Source: JBNGOQ01 sp050589645
GTDB taxonomy: Bacteria; Bacteroidota; Bacteroidia; Flavobacteriales; Flavobacteriaceae
Reading direction: 5' to 3'
Assembly (NCBI RefSeq): GCF_050589645.1
Contig: NZ_JBNGOQ010000003.1
Span: 248,001 to 312,000, forward strand
Length of the DNA: 64,000 nt
Below, one piece after another: positions 53,371-62,281 of the stretch (the first letter of the stretch is position 1; each line of letters begins with the position of its first letter). Below the pieces are notes generated by a model, which saw only the letters and a program-made list of their open reading frames with translations, had not been told where the DNA came from and made no database searches. The translations under genes and the position numbers were made by a program.

Positions 53371-53395
53371 CCCCTGGAACACAAGGGGTTTTTAA
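53371..53395 (+). terminator. Terminator-like hairpin upstream of gyrB
   Basis: CCCCT...AAGGGG stem followed by T5. No gene ends directly before it; it may insulate gyrB from read-through. Confidence 0.45.
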
Positions 53396-53402
53396 CACTG
53401 AT

Positions 53403-53425
53403 TTTTCCACATATTTTGTTGATAA
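53403..53425. promoter_or_regulatory. DnaA-box-like pair before gyrB
   Basis: TTTTCCACA at 53403-53411 fits the relaxed DnaA box TTWTNCACA. TGTTGATAA at 53417-53425 is, on the minus strand, TTATCAACA, one mismatch from the consensus. They lie in an AT-rich stretch. Confidence 0.4.
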
Positions 53426-53474
53426 CTTAAAAGCTTAAAAAGCGCAGAAACTCCTTATTCTATGGGGTATTCCT

Positions 53475-53482
53475 TATATTTG
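53475..53482 (+). promoter_or_regulatory. -7 box TATATTTG of gyrB
   Basis: TAnnTTTG octamer 41 nt before the gyrB ATG. Confidence 0.55.
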
Positions 53483-53523
53483 CAGGATTGCTAAATTATA
53501 ATTGAAACAACTTAATTTGTTCT

Positions 53524-55470
53524 ATGAGCGAAGAAGCAAAAAAGCCGAATTATTCGGCAGACAGTATTCAGGCATTGGAAGGGATGGAGCACGTGCGTAT
53601 GCGCCCCTCCATGTACATCGGTGACGTTGGTGTCAGGGGACTGCATCACCTGGTCTATGAGGTGGTAGACAACTCTATTGACGAAGCCATGGGCGGCCAT
53701 TGTGATACGATCAGCGTTACCATCAATGAAGATAATTCCATAACCACCAGGGACAACGGTAGGGGTATTCCGGTGGGACTACATAAAAAAGAGGGTGTTT
53801 CGGCCCTGGAGGTCGTGATGACCAAGATTGGTGCAGGAGGTAAATTTGACAAGGATTCCTACAAGGTTTCCGGGGGTCTCCACGGGGTGGGGGTTTCCGT
53901 AGTGAACGCGCTTTCCAATCATTTAAAGGCCACCGTACACCGGGAAGGTAAAGTTTGGGAGCAGGAGTACGAAAGGGGCAAATCCCTATACCCGGTAAAG
54001 AGTGTGGGCAAATCCAATGAAACGGGCACCATTGTTACCTTTCATCCGGATGAAAGCATTTTTACCCAGACCATAGAATACAGTTATGAGACCCTATCCA
54101 ATAGGATGCGGGAACTCTCCTATCTGAACAAGGGGGTCACTATTACCATTATGGACAAGCGCCAAAAGGACAAGGACAGCGAAAGCGGTTACGTTCAGGA
54201 GTCTTTCTATTCGGATGAGGGACTGAAGGAATTTGTCCGCTTTTTGGACGGTAACCGGGAACAACTGATCCGGAACATAATCGCCATGGAGGGTGAAAAG
54301 AACGGTATTCCTGTTGAAGTGGCCATGGTGTACAATTCGTCCTATACGGAAAACCTGCACTCTTATGTAAACAATATCAACACCCATGAAGGAGGTACCC
54401 ACCTCTCTGGCTTTAGGAGGGGACTCACATCGACCTTAAAAAAATATGCCGATGCCTCGGGCATGCTGGATAAATTAAAGTTTGAGGTACAGGGAGATGA
54501 TTTTAGGGAAGGCCTTACCGCCATCATATCGGTAAAAGTGGCCGAGCCCCAATTTGAGGGCCAGACCAAGACAAAACTGGGCAACAGAGAGGTATCCTCT
54601 GCTGTTTCCCAAGCTGTTTCCGAGATGTTGACCAATTACCTGGAGGAAAATCCAGAGGATGCCAAAACGATCGTGGAAAAGGTAAAGCTTGCCGCACAGG
54701 CACGCCACGCGGCAACAAAGGCCCGTGAGATGGTGCAGCGCAAGACGGTGATGAGCATTGGGGGACTGCCCGGAAAATTGTCCGATTGTTCCGAGCAAGA
54801 TCCCGCACTTTGCGAAGTCTTCCTGGTAGAGGGAGATTCCGCAGGCGGAACGGCCAAACAAGGAAGGGACCGGAATTTTCAGGCCATCCTTCCCTTGCGC
54901 GGTAAGATCCTGAATGTGGAGAAGGCCATGCAGCACAAGGTTTTTGAAAACGAGGAGATCAAGAACATCTATACGGCACTTGGCGTTACCATAGGGACCG
55001 AAGAGGATAGTAAGGCCCTTAACCTGGACAAGTTACGCTACCACAAAGTGGTCATCATGTGTGATGCCGATGTGGATGGTAGCCATATCGAGACCTTGAT
55101 TCTTACCTTCTTCTTTAGGTATATGCGCGAATTAATCGAAGGAGGGCATGTCTATATTGCAACCCCACCACTTTATTTGGTGAAAAAGGGAAGTAAAAAA
55201 CGCTACGCCTGGAACGATCAGGAGCGCGATGAGATCGTGGAGAGTTTCAAAGGAGGTGCCGGTATACAACGATACAAGGGTCTTGGTGAAATGAATGCCG
55301 AGCAATTGTGGGATACTACGATGAATCCCCAATTCAGGACCTTGAGGCAGGTGACCATAGAAAATGCCACGGAATCCGATCGTATTTTCTCCATGTTGAT
55401 GGGTGATGAAGTGCCGCCAAGACGAGAATTTATAGAGAAAAATGCCGTTTATGCGAACATTGATGCATAA
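53524..55470 (+). CDS. gyrB: DNA gyrase subunit B
   Basis: 648 aa, typical of GyrB without the proteobacterial insertion. GHKL ATPase motifs: EVVDNSIDEA near 46, DNGRGIP near 78, GGLHGVGVSVVNALS near 118. The TOPRIM domain has EGDSAGGTAKQ near 435 and DADVDGSHI near 515, and the C-terminal QRYKGLGEMNAEQLW is conserved. With GyrA it introduces negative supercoils using ATP. Flanked by its own -7 box and terminator. Confidence 0.98.
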   Translation: MSEEAKKPNYSADSIQALEGMEHVRMRPSMYIGDVGVRGLHHLVYEVVDNSIDEAMGGHCDTISVTINEDNSITTRDNGRGIPVGLHKKEGVSALEVVMTKIGAGGKFDKDSYKVSGGLHGVGVSVVNALSNHLKATVHREGKVWEQEYERGKSLYPVKSVGKSNETGTIVTFHPDESIFTQTIEYSYETLSNRMRELSYLNKGVTITIMDKRQKDKDSESGYVQESFYSDEGLKEFVRFLDGNREQLIRNIIAMEGEKNGIPVEVAMVYNSSYTENLHSYVNNINTHEGGTHLSGFRRGLTSTLKKYADASGMLDKLKFEVQGDDFREGLTAIISVKVAEPQFEGQTKTKLGNREVSSAVSQAVSEMLTNYLEENPEDAKTIVEKVKLAAQARHAATKAREMVQRKTVMSIGGLPGKLSDCSEQDPALCEVFLVEGDSAGGTAKQGRDRNFQAILPLRGKILNVEKAMQHKVFENEEIKNIYTALGVTIGTEEDSKALNLDKLRYHKVVIMCDADVDGSHIETLILTFFFRYMRELIEGGHVYIATPPLYLVKKGSKKRYAWNDQERDEIVESFKGGAGIQRYKGLGEMNAEQLWDTTMNPQFRTLRQVTIENATESDRIFSMLMGDEVPPRREFIEKNAVYANIDA

Positions 55471-55490
55471 AAAACGGTACATACACAACA

Positions 55491-55519
55491 AAAACTCGCA
55501 CCCACGGTGCGAGTTTTTT
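55491..55519 (+). terminator. gyrB terminator
   Basis: Stem AACTCGCACC/GGTGCGAGTT with a CAC loop and T6, 20 nt after the gyrB stop. Confidence 0.85.
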
Positions 55520-55544
55520 AGTTTTGGGACAAAACGTAGAAATT

Positions 55545-56558
55545 ATGAAACGATTGGTTTTCCTATTTGCCGTGTTGTCCTTTACTTACAGCAAAGCGCA
55601 AACTGACCTAAATGACCTTTTAGCTGCCGGCCTTGCCGATGCGGAACAATTTTCCAACGACTACCTGGCTCCGGTCATGGAGGGCGCCATATACAGTTTT
55701 TCCAACGGATGGTACAATACGGCCGATGCAAAACCCCTGGGTGGTTTTGAGATTTCGATCATAGGCAACATCTCTCCCTTTAAGAACAAGGACGATAAAA
55801 AAAGTTTTGTCCTGAATACGGCAGATTATGAGAACCTGCAGTTTGCTGATGGGAGTACCTCCGGCATCGTTTCGTCCGCCTTGGGCGATATTGATGGCGT
55901 AATGGTCTTTGTAGAGGCCGAGGTGGCCCCCGGGGTCACCGTACGCGAAGATTTTGAATTGCCGAACGGATTGGCGGGCGAAGACCTGAATTTTATCCCC
56001 TCGGGTTTTGTACAGGCCAGCGTAGGACTGATTAAGGGAACCGAGATCAAGGCGAGGTTTTTACCTAAAATAGATACCGATGACGTTGCCATTTCCCTAT
56101 ACGGTTTTGGGATACAGCACGATTTTACCAAACATCTGCCCGCCGATAAACTTTTGCCCGTGGCCATTTCTGCCGTAATTGGGTATACCCATTTGGACGG
56201 TAGCTACGATTTTACCGATTCGGCCCTTATCGCAGGGCAAGACCAAAGAATAGATACCAAGATCAATACCTGGGTATTCCAGGCGGTGGTGTCCACCAGA
56301 TTGCCCGTAATCAACTTTTATGGCGGCCTGGGCTATCTTACCGGAAAGTCGGAGACCGATGTCCTGGGGACCTATGTAGTCACCTCCGGACCTTTTCAAC
56401 AGACCTATATTGATCCCTTTTCGGTCAGCAAGGATGCCAGTGGCGTTACCGCCAACTTGGGTACCAAGCTAAAACTGGGCTTCTTTAGATTAAATGTGGA
56501 CTATACCCTGGCAGAATTCAACAGCCTCTCACTTGGACTTAATTTTGGGTTCAGGTAA
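55545..56558 (+). CDS. DUF6588-type outer-membrane barrel protein
   Basis: 337 aa from ATG 55545, with a signal peptide of about 18 residues (SKAQ). FSNGWYNTADAKPLGGFEISI, FIPSGFVQASVGLIKGTEIKARFLPKI and YGFGIQHDFTKHLP follow the DUF6588 pattern. Strands alternate to a final SLSLGLNFGFR, consistent with a small outer-membrane barrel. The function is unknown. Confidence 0.82.
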   Translation: MKRLVFLFAVLSFTYSKAQTDLNDLLAAGLADAEQFSNDYLAPVMEGAIYSFSNGWYNTADAKPLGGFEISIIGNISPFKNKDDKKSFVLNTADYENLQFADGSTSGIVSSALGDIDGVMVFVEAEVAPGVTVREDFELPNGLAGEDLNFIPSGFVQASVGLIKGTEIKARFLPKIDTDDVAISLYGFGIQHDFTKHLPADKLLPVAISAVIGYTHLDGSYDFTDSALIAGQDQRIDTKINTWVFQAVVSTRLPVINFYGGLGYLTGKSETDVLGTYVVTSGPFQQTYIDPFSVSKDASGVTANLGTKLKLGFFRLNVDYTLAEFNSLSLGLNFGFR

Positions 56559-56714
56559 TAGGATGGGCCAGAAGCGGATATAGAAAAGAAATTCAAACCT
56601 AAGGTTTTACGGTACAGGTGGCACCGGTACTTTACCGTGCTTCCCACGGATTTGTTAAACAACTTTTGGTGACTTATTTAACCTCTGTAGAAGACCTGTT
56701 CAACATCTCTTTGA

Positions 56715-56840
56715 GACTTTGCAGCTAACTCAAAATAAGTATGCAGCCATCTCTTGAGGACTTTGCAGCTAACTTAAAATAAGTATGCAGCCATCTCTTG
56801 AGGACTTTGCAGCTAACTTAAAATGAGTATGCAGCTTTCT
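56715..56840. repeat. 44-bp tandem repeat, about 2.8 copies
   Basis: Units start GACTTTGCAGCTAACT at 56715, 56759 and 56803. The first two differ at one position; the third diverges after ATGAGTATGCAGC and is followed by more TATGCRGC motifs. No stem-loop within the unit. Confidence 0.8.
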
Positions 56841-56954
56841 TATAAAAAGTATGCGGCCAACTTTTTATGATTTAGCGGGTCCAAAAAAAACTCTATTTAT
56901 AGGGTTTGCAGGAGGAGATTTTGGAGGTAAAAAGGGCTGATCTGACATGATTTA

Positions 56955-56999
56955 TCAGTTCGAGCGCTATGCCCGAGGCAGGCGGGCAGTGGAGAACTC
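56955..56999. repeat. Palindromic repeat C fragment with 20-bp insertion
   Basis: TCAGTTCGAGCGC, then a GC-rich 20-bp block at 56968-56987, then AGTGGAGAACTC. The uninterrupted form is at 57198, 62106 and 62282. Confidence 0.65.
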
Positions 57000-57027
57000 T
57001 TACAAATGGGCAGTCTGCTATGATTTG

Positions 57028-57095
57028 CTACCCTTCCGTCCCCGACGCTCACTTTGCTCGGTCGGGGCCACCTTCCCTTAACAAAGGGAAGGAGC
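57028..57095. repeat. REP-like repeat A, copy 7, reverse orientation
   Basis: CTACCCTTCCG, the CCCCGAC..GTCGGGG hairpin and the CCTTCCC..GGGAAGG hairpin in reverse order relative to the copies at 25-26 kb. Confidence 0.75.
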
Positions 57096-57195
57096 TATTT
57101 GGAATGCCAAATGATGAATTTCGAATGACAATGAGCTTTGATTTGTCATTCCGAGCCCGCGAGGAATCCCCGGCCCGCATGTGGTTCCCTAATTG

Positions 57196-57266
57196 TCAGT
57201 TCGAGCGCAGTCGAGAACTCACAAAGACTCTAATATTCTTGACATCTCGATTGTACTCGATGTGAC
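57196..57266. repeat. Palindromic repeat C, copy
   Basis: GTCAGTTCGAGCGCAGTCGAGAACTC ... ACATCTCGATTGTACTCGATGTGACA is built from two GAG-type mini-palindromes with inverted outer ends. Confidence 0.7.
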
Positions 57267-57276
57267 AATACAGAAA

Positions 57277-57307
57277 CAAAAAAGGCCCCGAACATCGTCA
57301 GGGCCTT
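57277..57307 (-). terminator. Terminator of the 124-aa lipoprotein gene
   Basis: On the minus strand AAGGCCCT/GGGGCCTT-type stem followed by T6, 22 nt after the stop codon. Confidence 0.75.
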
Positions 57308-57328
57308 ACTCATAGCATTTTTAGGGAA

Positions 57329-57703
57329 TTATTCACGGACGGCAAGGATGTTGCCCGCATTATCTTTGAGGAGCGTTCCCGCTTCGGATTCCTCCATGGT
57401 GACTATATCGTCCGAAAATTCGGCAATACCGGGATAGGAGATGGTATAGACCCCATCTTCCTGGCTCCACTGAAAATCGGTGATGATCGTAAGCTCGTTG
57501 TTGATATAACTATGGAATCGGCCCAAGTAGGCGTCGTTAAAGATCCATTCCCTTCGTTCGGACTGTTTGTCGGTACTGCTTTGTTCGTTTACCTCTTCAT
57601 TGGTCCATATACCAATGACCGGATCATTGTTTTCTGGTATTCGGGAACAGTTACTGGCAAAAATGATGGCCAGGATCGCCACAAATGAAAATAACTTTTT
57701 CAT
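57329..57703 (-). CDS. Small lipoprotein, lipocalin-like length
   Basis: 124 aa with lipoprotein signal (FASNCS, Cys19). The mature part begins DPVIGIWTNEE, like the GxW motif of lipocalin-like domains, and then alternates short beta strands (REWIFNDAYLGRF, DGVYTISYPG, DIVTMEES). Probably an outer- or inner-membrane-anchored beta-barrel binding protein; family uncertain. Confidence 0.72.
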   Translation of the reverse strand: MKKLFSFVAILAIIFASNCSRIPENNDPVIGIWTNEEVNEQSSTDKQSERREWIFNDAYLGRFHSYINNELTIITDFQWSQEDGVYTISYPGIAEFSDDIVTMEESEAGTLLKDNAGNILAVRE

Positions 57704-57910
57704 CTAGTAGGTTTAATTTGATTTGGGTATGTATGCGAACGTAAAATCTTGAACAGGTATTGTCAAAAATCGACGTACGGCACCTTATTTTGGGTTTCTT
57801 CGTTGAAGTGCTGTTTTTTTTAACATTGTACTGTAAAATTTGGAAGTTTTGGCGACAAATTAAAAGTTCATTAATGTCTGTTATGCTGATGTTTTTCTGT
57901 TAAAATTCAG

Positions 57911-57918
57911 TATTTTTG
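57911..57918 (+). promoter_or_regulatory. -7 box TATTTTTG of mdh
   Basis: TAnnTTTG octamer 45 nt before the mdh ATG. Confidence 0.5.
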
Positions 57919-57963
57919 GAGCGCTTTAAAAGGAACTCAATAAAAACGAAAAAATATAAATAG

Positions 57964-58890
57964 ATGAAAGTTACCGTAGTAGGGGCAGGTGCTGTTGGCG
58001 CAAGTTGTGCAGAGTACATCGCCATAAAAGATTTCGCGTCGGAAGTAGTAATATTGGACATTAAAGAGGGCTATGCAGAAGGAAAGGCCATGGACCTGAT
58101 GCAAACCGCATCCCTAAATGGTTTTGACACCAAAATTGTGGGGACCACCAATGATTATTCCAAAACGGCCGGTAGCGATATTGCGGTAATCACTTCTGGA
58201 ATTCCTCGTAAACCGGGAATGACCCGGGAGGAATTGATCGGCATAAATGCGGGGATCGTAAAAACGGTCTCGCAGAGCCTTATTGAACATTCGCCCAACG
58301 TAATCCTGATCGTGGTGAGCAATCCCATGGATACCATGACCTACCTGGTGCATAAGACCACCGATCTTCCCAAAAACAGGATCATTGGAATGGGCGGTGC
58401 GTTGGACAGTGCCCGCTTTAAGTACCGTTTGGCCGAGGCCATGGAGGCTCCCATCTCGGATGTGGACGGCATGGTGATCGGAGGGCATAGTGATACGGGT
58501 ATGGTTCCCTTGGCCAGACATGCTACCCGGAACAGTATTAAGGTGTCCGAGTTTTTGTCCGCCGAACGTTTGGAGCAAGTAGCTGCCGATACCAAGGTGG
58601 GCGGGGCCACCCTGACCAAACTTTTAGGGACCAGCGCCTGGTATGCTCCAGGGGCCGCAGTGTCCGGATTGGTACAGGCCATTGCCTGCGATCAACATAA
58701 AATGTTCCCCTGTTCTACCTTCCTGGAAGGGGAATATGACCTGAACGATATCTGTATCGGGGTACCCGTTATTTTGGGCAAAAACGGTATTGAACGCATT
58801 GTGGATATTGAACTGGATGAGGCGGAAAAGGCCAAAATGCAGGAGAGCGCCGAAGGGGTCGCCAAGACCAACGGGTTACTGCAACTCTAG
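57964..58890 (+). CDS. mdh: Malate dehydrogenase (LDH-like type)
   Basis: 308 aa. NAD loop GAGAVGASCA at 7-16 with Asp32 at the end of strand 2 (NAD-specific). Substrate Arg82 and Arg88 lie in the mobile loop IPRKPGMTREEL, with Arg151 and catalytic His175 in GGHSDTG. VSNPMD near 118-123. Length and motifs fit the tetrameric LDH-like malate dehydrogenases of Bacteroidota. It interconverts malate and oxaloacetate in the TCA cycle. Confidence 0.96.
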   Translation: MKVTVVGAGAVGASCAEYIAIKDFASEVVILDIKEGYAEGKAMDLMQTASLNGFDTKIVGTTNDYSKTAGSDIAVITSGIPRKPGMTREELIGINAGIVKTVSQSLIEHSPNVILIVVSNPMDTMTYLVHKTTDLPKNRIIGMGGALDSARFKYRLAEAMEAPISDVDGMVIGGHSDTGMVPLARHATRNSIKVSEFLSAERLEQVAADTKVGGATLTKLLGTSAWYAPGAAVSGLVQAIACDQHKMFPCSTFLEGEYDLNDICIGVPVILGKNGIERIVDIELDEAEKAKMQESAEGVAKTNGLLQL

Positions 58891-58911
58891 TCCGCAACAA
58901 GAGAAGACCAA

Positions 58912-58955
58912 AGGGCATCCATTCTTGATCGGTATCGGGAGCGGATGCCCTCTTA
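58912..58955 (+). terminator. mdh terminator
   Basis: AGGGCATCC/GGATGCCCT stem with a 22-nt loop and a weak TCTTATTT tract, 22 nt after the mdh stop. Confidence 0.6.
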
Positions 58956-58978
58956 TTTGGGAATAACTCATAAATATA

Positions 58979-59009
58979 TTGTCAATTCCTATCGGAAATA
59001 ATATATTTG
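58979..59009 (+). promoter_or_regulatory. Complete promoter of secDF
   Basis: TTG at 58979-58981 and TATATTTG at 59002-59009 with 20 bp spacing, near the Bacteroidota TTTG-N19-TAnnTTTG consensus. 39 nt to the ATG. Confidence 0.6.
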
Positions 59010-59048
59010 CACGCTGTTAAGAAGACCATCAATAAATACAGATAACTA

Positions 59049-62006
59049 ATGCAGAATAAAGGACTTATAAAGCTTTTTGCCTTCTTGTTCGGGATTGTGA
59101 GCATCTATCAACTTTCCTATACTTTTATTACCAGCAAAATTGAAAAGGATGCGGAAGCTTTTGCCGTAAACAGCATTTCGGAAGCTGAAGATAACTATGT
59201 AGGGAAACGGGAGGCCCTGGAAATACGCTATTTGGATTCCATTGGGAAAAATACCATCCTCGGGTTTACCGATTACAACGAGGCCAAGAAAAAGGAACTG
59301 AACAAGGGATTGGATCTCAAGGGCGGAATCAATGTTACCTTACAAATATCAATTAAGGACATCTTAAAGGGTCTGGCCAACAATACCAGAAATCCGATTT
59401 TCAACAAGGCTCTGGCCGATGCCGATGTAGCCTCCAAAAACAGTGATGACACCTATTTGGAACTCTTCTTTGACGCTTTTGACAATGTAAAGGGCGATAC
59501 CAAACTGGCCTCTCCTGATATTTTCGCCAACAAGGGCCTTAGTGATGCCATTAATTTTCAGATGACCGATGATGAGGTAAAGCCCATTATCCGAACAAAA
59601 ATAGACGAGTCCATCGTATCCGCTTTTGAGGTGCTACGGGAACGTATAGATGGTTTTGGGGTAACACAACCCAATATTCAACGGATCGGTAGTTCAGGAA
59701 GAGTACTTATAGAATTACCGGGCGCCAGGGATATTAATCGAGCGCTGGATATTGTTACTAAAACCGCCCAGCTGGAATTTTGGGAAACCTATCCCAGGGG
59801 CCAACAGAGCCTTAACAATTTCTTCGTGGCCGCCAATGACAGGCTAAAAAGCTTGGTAGAGGTAACACAAGAAGACCCGGTAAAACCGGAATCGGAAATA
59901 GATTCGCTCTTGTCCGATGTTTCCCAGGATTCTTTGGATCTGGCTACCCAAGTAAACCCGCTTTTTGATTTGATCCAGGGCCCGGCCAATGGCTACGGTA
60001 CTTATAAGTTTGCCCTTAAGGATACCGCCAAGGTAGGGGAGTACCTCAGAATGCCCGAAATTGTCCGCTTGCTGCCCAACGATGTACAGTTTACCAAGTT
60101 TGTATGGGAACGCCCTGCACAGGACGCGGAACTGGTAGATCTTTACGCTCTAAAATCCAACCGTGATGCCCTTCCTAGGATCAGTGGCGATGTGGTAAGT
60201 GATGCCAGGTCCCAGTTTGATCAGTTCAACAGACCGGCCATTGGCATGGATATGAACGTAAGAGGGGCCAAGGAATGGGAAAAATTGACCAATGAGGCCA
60301 ATTTGAACAATACCGGTATTGCCATTGTGCTGGATAATAAAGTATATACCGCTCCCGGTGTTTCGCAGGTAGGGGGCATCTCTGGCGGAAGTTCCGAGAT
60401 TACGGGAACTTTTACCGTAAACGAGACCAAAGATATTGCCAATGTTTTACGTGCCGGTAAATTACCGGCATCGGCAGAAATTATACAGTCTGCGATTGTA
60501 GGACCTTCCCTGGGACAGGAGGCCATAGACAGTGGTCTAACGTCCTTTATGATCGCCATGGCCATCGTTTTGATCTGGATGATTTTCTATTATGGCAAGG
60601 CAGGGATTTTTGCCGACATCGCCCTGATGCTGAACATTCTTTTGATTTTCGGAGTGCTGGTAAGCTTAAATGCGGTATTGACTTTACCAGGTATTGCCGG
60701 TATCGTTTTGACCATAGGGATGTCCGTGGATGCCAACGTGCTTATCTTTGAACGTATCAAGGAAGAGCTGGCCAAAGGGAAAGGCAAGGGCGAGGCCATC
60801 GCCGATGGTTTTAGCAATGCGCTGTCCTCCATTTTGGATGCGAACATCACCACAGGGCTAACAGCCTTGATTCTCTTCGTGTTCGGTTCAGGCCCCATCA
60901 AAGGATTTGCCACCACCCTGCTTATCGGTATTTTAACGTCCTTGTTTACGGCCATCTTTATTACTCGCTTGTTGGTAGATTGGTACGTTAGTGGCAAGGG
61001 AAGAACCTTGGATTTCTCTACGGCACTGACCAAAAACCTCTTTAGGAATATCAACATCAACTTCCTGGGCAAACGCAAGATTGCCTACGCCCTCTCTTTT
61101 ATTCTTGTTGGTATTGGCCTGTTTTCCCTGATTACCCAAGGCTTACAGCAAGGCGTGGATTTTGTAGGTGGACGCTCCTATCAGATTCGTTTTGAAAAAG
61201 TGGTGAATCCATCAGAAATTGCTTCGGAACTCAATACCGTTTTTGGAAGCGGTACCAATGTAAAGACCTATGGGGATGCCAATCAGATAAAAATTACCAC
61301 ACCCTACAAGGTAGATGTGGAAGGGATTGAGGTAGACAACGAAATCCAGAACAAATTATATACCTCCTTGCAGAAGTACCTGCCCGATGGCACCACTTTT
61401 GATAATTTTATTGTGGGCAGCAATGAACAATCCATTGGTATTTTGCAATCGATCAAGGTAGGGCCTACCATCGCGGATGATATTAAGAAAAATGCCTTTT
61501 TGGCCATCATTGGCTCCTTGGCCGTGGTGTTCCTGTATATTTTGATCCGTTTCCGCAGATGGCAATTTTCTCTTGGAGCGGTCGCGGCCGTCTTCCACGA
61601 TGTACTTATTGTATTGGGCATCTTTTCCATTACCGGCAAGATCATGCCCTTCAATATGGAAATAGACCAGGCCTTTATTGCGGCCATCCTTACGGTTATA
61701 GGATACTCCCTGAACGATACCGTGGTGGTGTTCGATAGAATCCGGGAAATCGTGAACGAAAAAGGATGGAAGTCGGGCAAGAACGTAAACTTGGCACTGA
61801 ACAGTACGTTGAGCCGTACGTTGAATACCTCGCTTACTACCTTGGTGGTACTCTTGGCCATCTTTATTTTTGGCGGGGAATCCCTAAGAGGATTCATGTT
61901 TGCCATGATCGTAGGTATCATTGTGGGAACCTATTCTTCCCTCTTCATTGCCACACCGGTCATGTTCGATACCTTAAAGAAGAAATTTAAATCTGGGGAA
62001 GCTTAA
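59049..62006 (+). CDS. secDF: Fused protein-export protein SecDF
   Basis: 985 aa, a SecD-SecF fusion as usual in Bacteroidota. The SecD part has an N-terminal helix, KGLDLKGGINVTLQ near 90-103, a long periplasmic domain and LGQEAIDSGLTSFMIAMAIVLIWM near 490. The membrane block contains GMSVDANVLIFERIKEEL near 560. The SecF part starts around 660 (FLGKRKIAYALSF) and has AILTVIGYSLNDTVVVFDRIRE near 880. Twelve membrane helices in total. It uses the proton or sodium gradient to pull exported proteins through SecYEG. Confidence 0.97.
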   Translation: MQNKGLIKLFAFLFGIVSIYQLSYTFITSKIEKDAEAFAVNSISEAEDNYVGKREALEIRYLDSIGKNTILGFTDYNEAKKKELNKGLDLKGGINVTLQISIKDILKGLANNTRNPIFNKALADADVASKNSDDTYLELFFDAFDNVKGDTKLASPDIFANKGLSDAINFQMTDDEVKPIIRTKIDESIVSAFEVLRERIDGFGVTQPNIQRIGSSGRVLIELPGARDINRALDIVTKTAQLEFWETYPRGQQSLNNFFVAANDRLKSLVEVTQEDPVKPESEIDSLLSDVSQDSLDLATQVNPLFDLIQGPANGYGTYKFALKDTAKVGEYLRMPEIVRLLPNDVQFTKFVWERPAQDAELVDLYALKSNRDALPRISGDVVSDARSQFDQFNRPAIGMDMNVRGAKEWEKLTNEANLNNTGIAIVLDNKVYTAPGVSQVGGISGGSSEITGTFTVNETKDIANVLRAGKLPASAEIIQSAIVGPSLGQEAIDSGLTSFMIAMAIVLIWMIFYYGKAGIFADIALMLNILLIFGVLVSLNAVLTLPGIAGIVLTIGMSVDANVLIFERIKEELAKGKGKGEAIADGFSNALSSILDANITTGLTALILFVFGSGPIKGFATTLLIGILTSLFTAIFITRLLVDWYVSGKGRTLDFSTALTKNLFRNININFLGKRKIAYALSFILVGIGLFSLITQGLQQGVDFVGGRSYQIRFEKVVNPSEIASELNTVFGSGTNVKTYGDANQIKITTPYKVDVEGIEVDNEIQNKLYTSLQKYLPDGTTFDNFIVGSNEQSIGILQSIKVGPTIADDIKKNAFLAIIGSLAVVFLYILIRFRRWQFSLGAVAAVFHDVLIVLGIFSITGKIMPFNMEIDQAFIAAILTVIGYSLNDTVVVFDRIREIVNEKGWKSGKNVNLALNSTLSRTLNTSLTTLVVLLAIFIFGGESLRGFMFAMIVGIIVGTYSSLFIATPVMFDTLKKKFKSGEA

Positions 62007-62031
62007 GAAAAAGCAATTGCAAACCTGAAAA

Positions 62032-62056
62032 GAGCCCCGAACCGGGGCTTTTTTTT
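62032..62056 (+). terminator. secDF terminator
   Basis: AGCCCCG/CGGGGCT stem with an AAC loop and T8, 26 nt after the stop. Confidence 0.85.
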
Positions 62057-62104
62057 ATGGTAGCGTTAGTACCCTCCATGCGGAGTGTATATGTGACTAA
62101 AACT

Positions 62105-62182
62105 GTCAGTTCGAGCGCAGTCGAGAACTATTTAAAGTTTGTCAGCCCTAAAGTACATCTCGACTGCCTGCCGGCAGGCAGG
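62105..62182. repeat. Palindromic repeat C with terminal GC micro-element
   Basis: GTCAGTTCGAGCGCAGTCGAGAACT at the left, ACATCTCGACTGC at the right, where CTGCCGGCAGGCAGGC interrupts the expected GCTCGATGTGAC end. Confidence 0.65.
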
Positions 62183-62281
62183 CCTTCCAGAGTCTTGTAC
62201 GGAGGGCGGGCAAGTTTTCAAGCAGTAATAAGGGTGAGGGTGCTTTTTAAAAAAGGAAAGGTTCGCTAAAAAAAGTGTAAA

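Larger units (their letters stand above)
53038..53523. other. Gap between asnB and gyrB
   Basis: About 490 bp holding the asnB terminator, a second plus-strand terminator-like hairpin, DnaA-box-like sequences and the gyrB promoter. A 94-codon minus-strand frame (53100-53384) runs through these hairpins and is not credible. Confidence 0.6.
56559..57328. other. 770-bp gene-free repeat region
   Basis: Contains in order a 44-bp tandem repeat (56715-56840), an interrupted repeat C (56955-56999), an inverted repeat A copy (57028-57095), a fragment like repeat B (57144-57172), a full repeat C (57196-57266) and a minus-strand terminator. No gene supported. Confidence 0.7.

Noticed and set aside
53100..53384. 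94-codon minus-strand frame between asnB and gyrB
   Set aside because: Runs through two terminator hairpins and has no recognisable domain.
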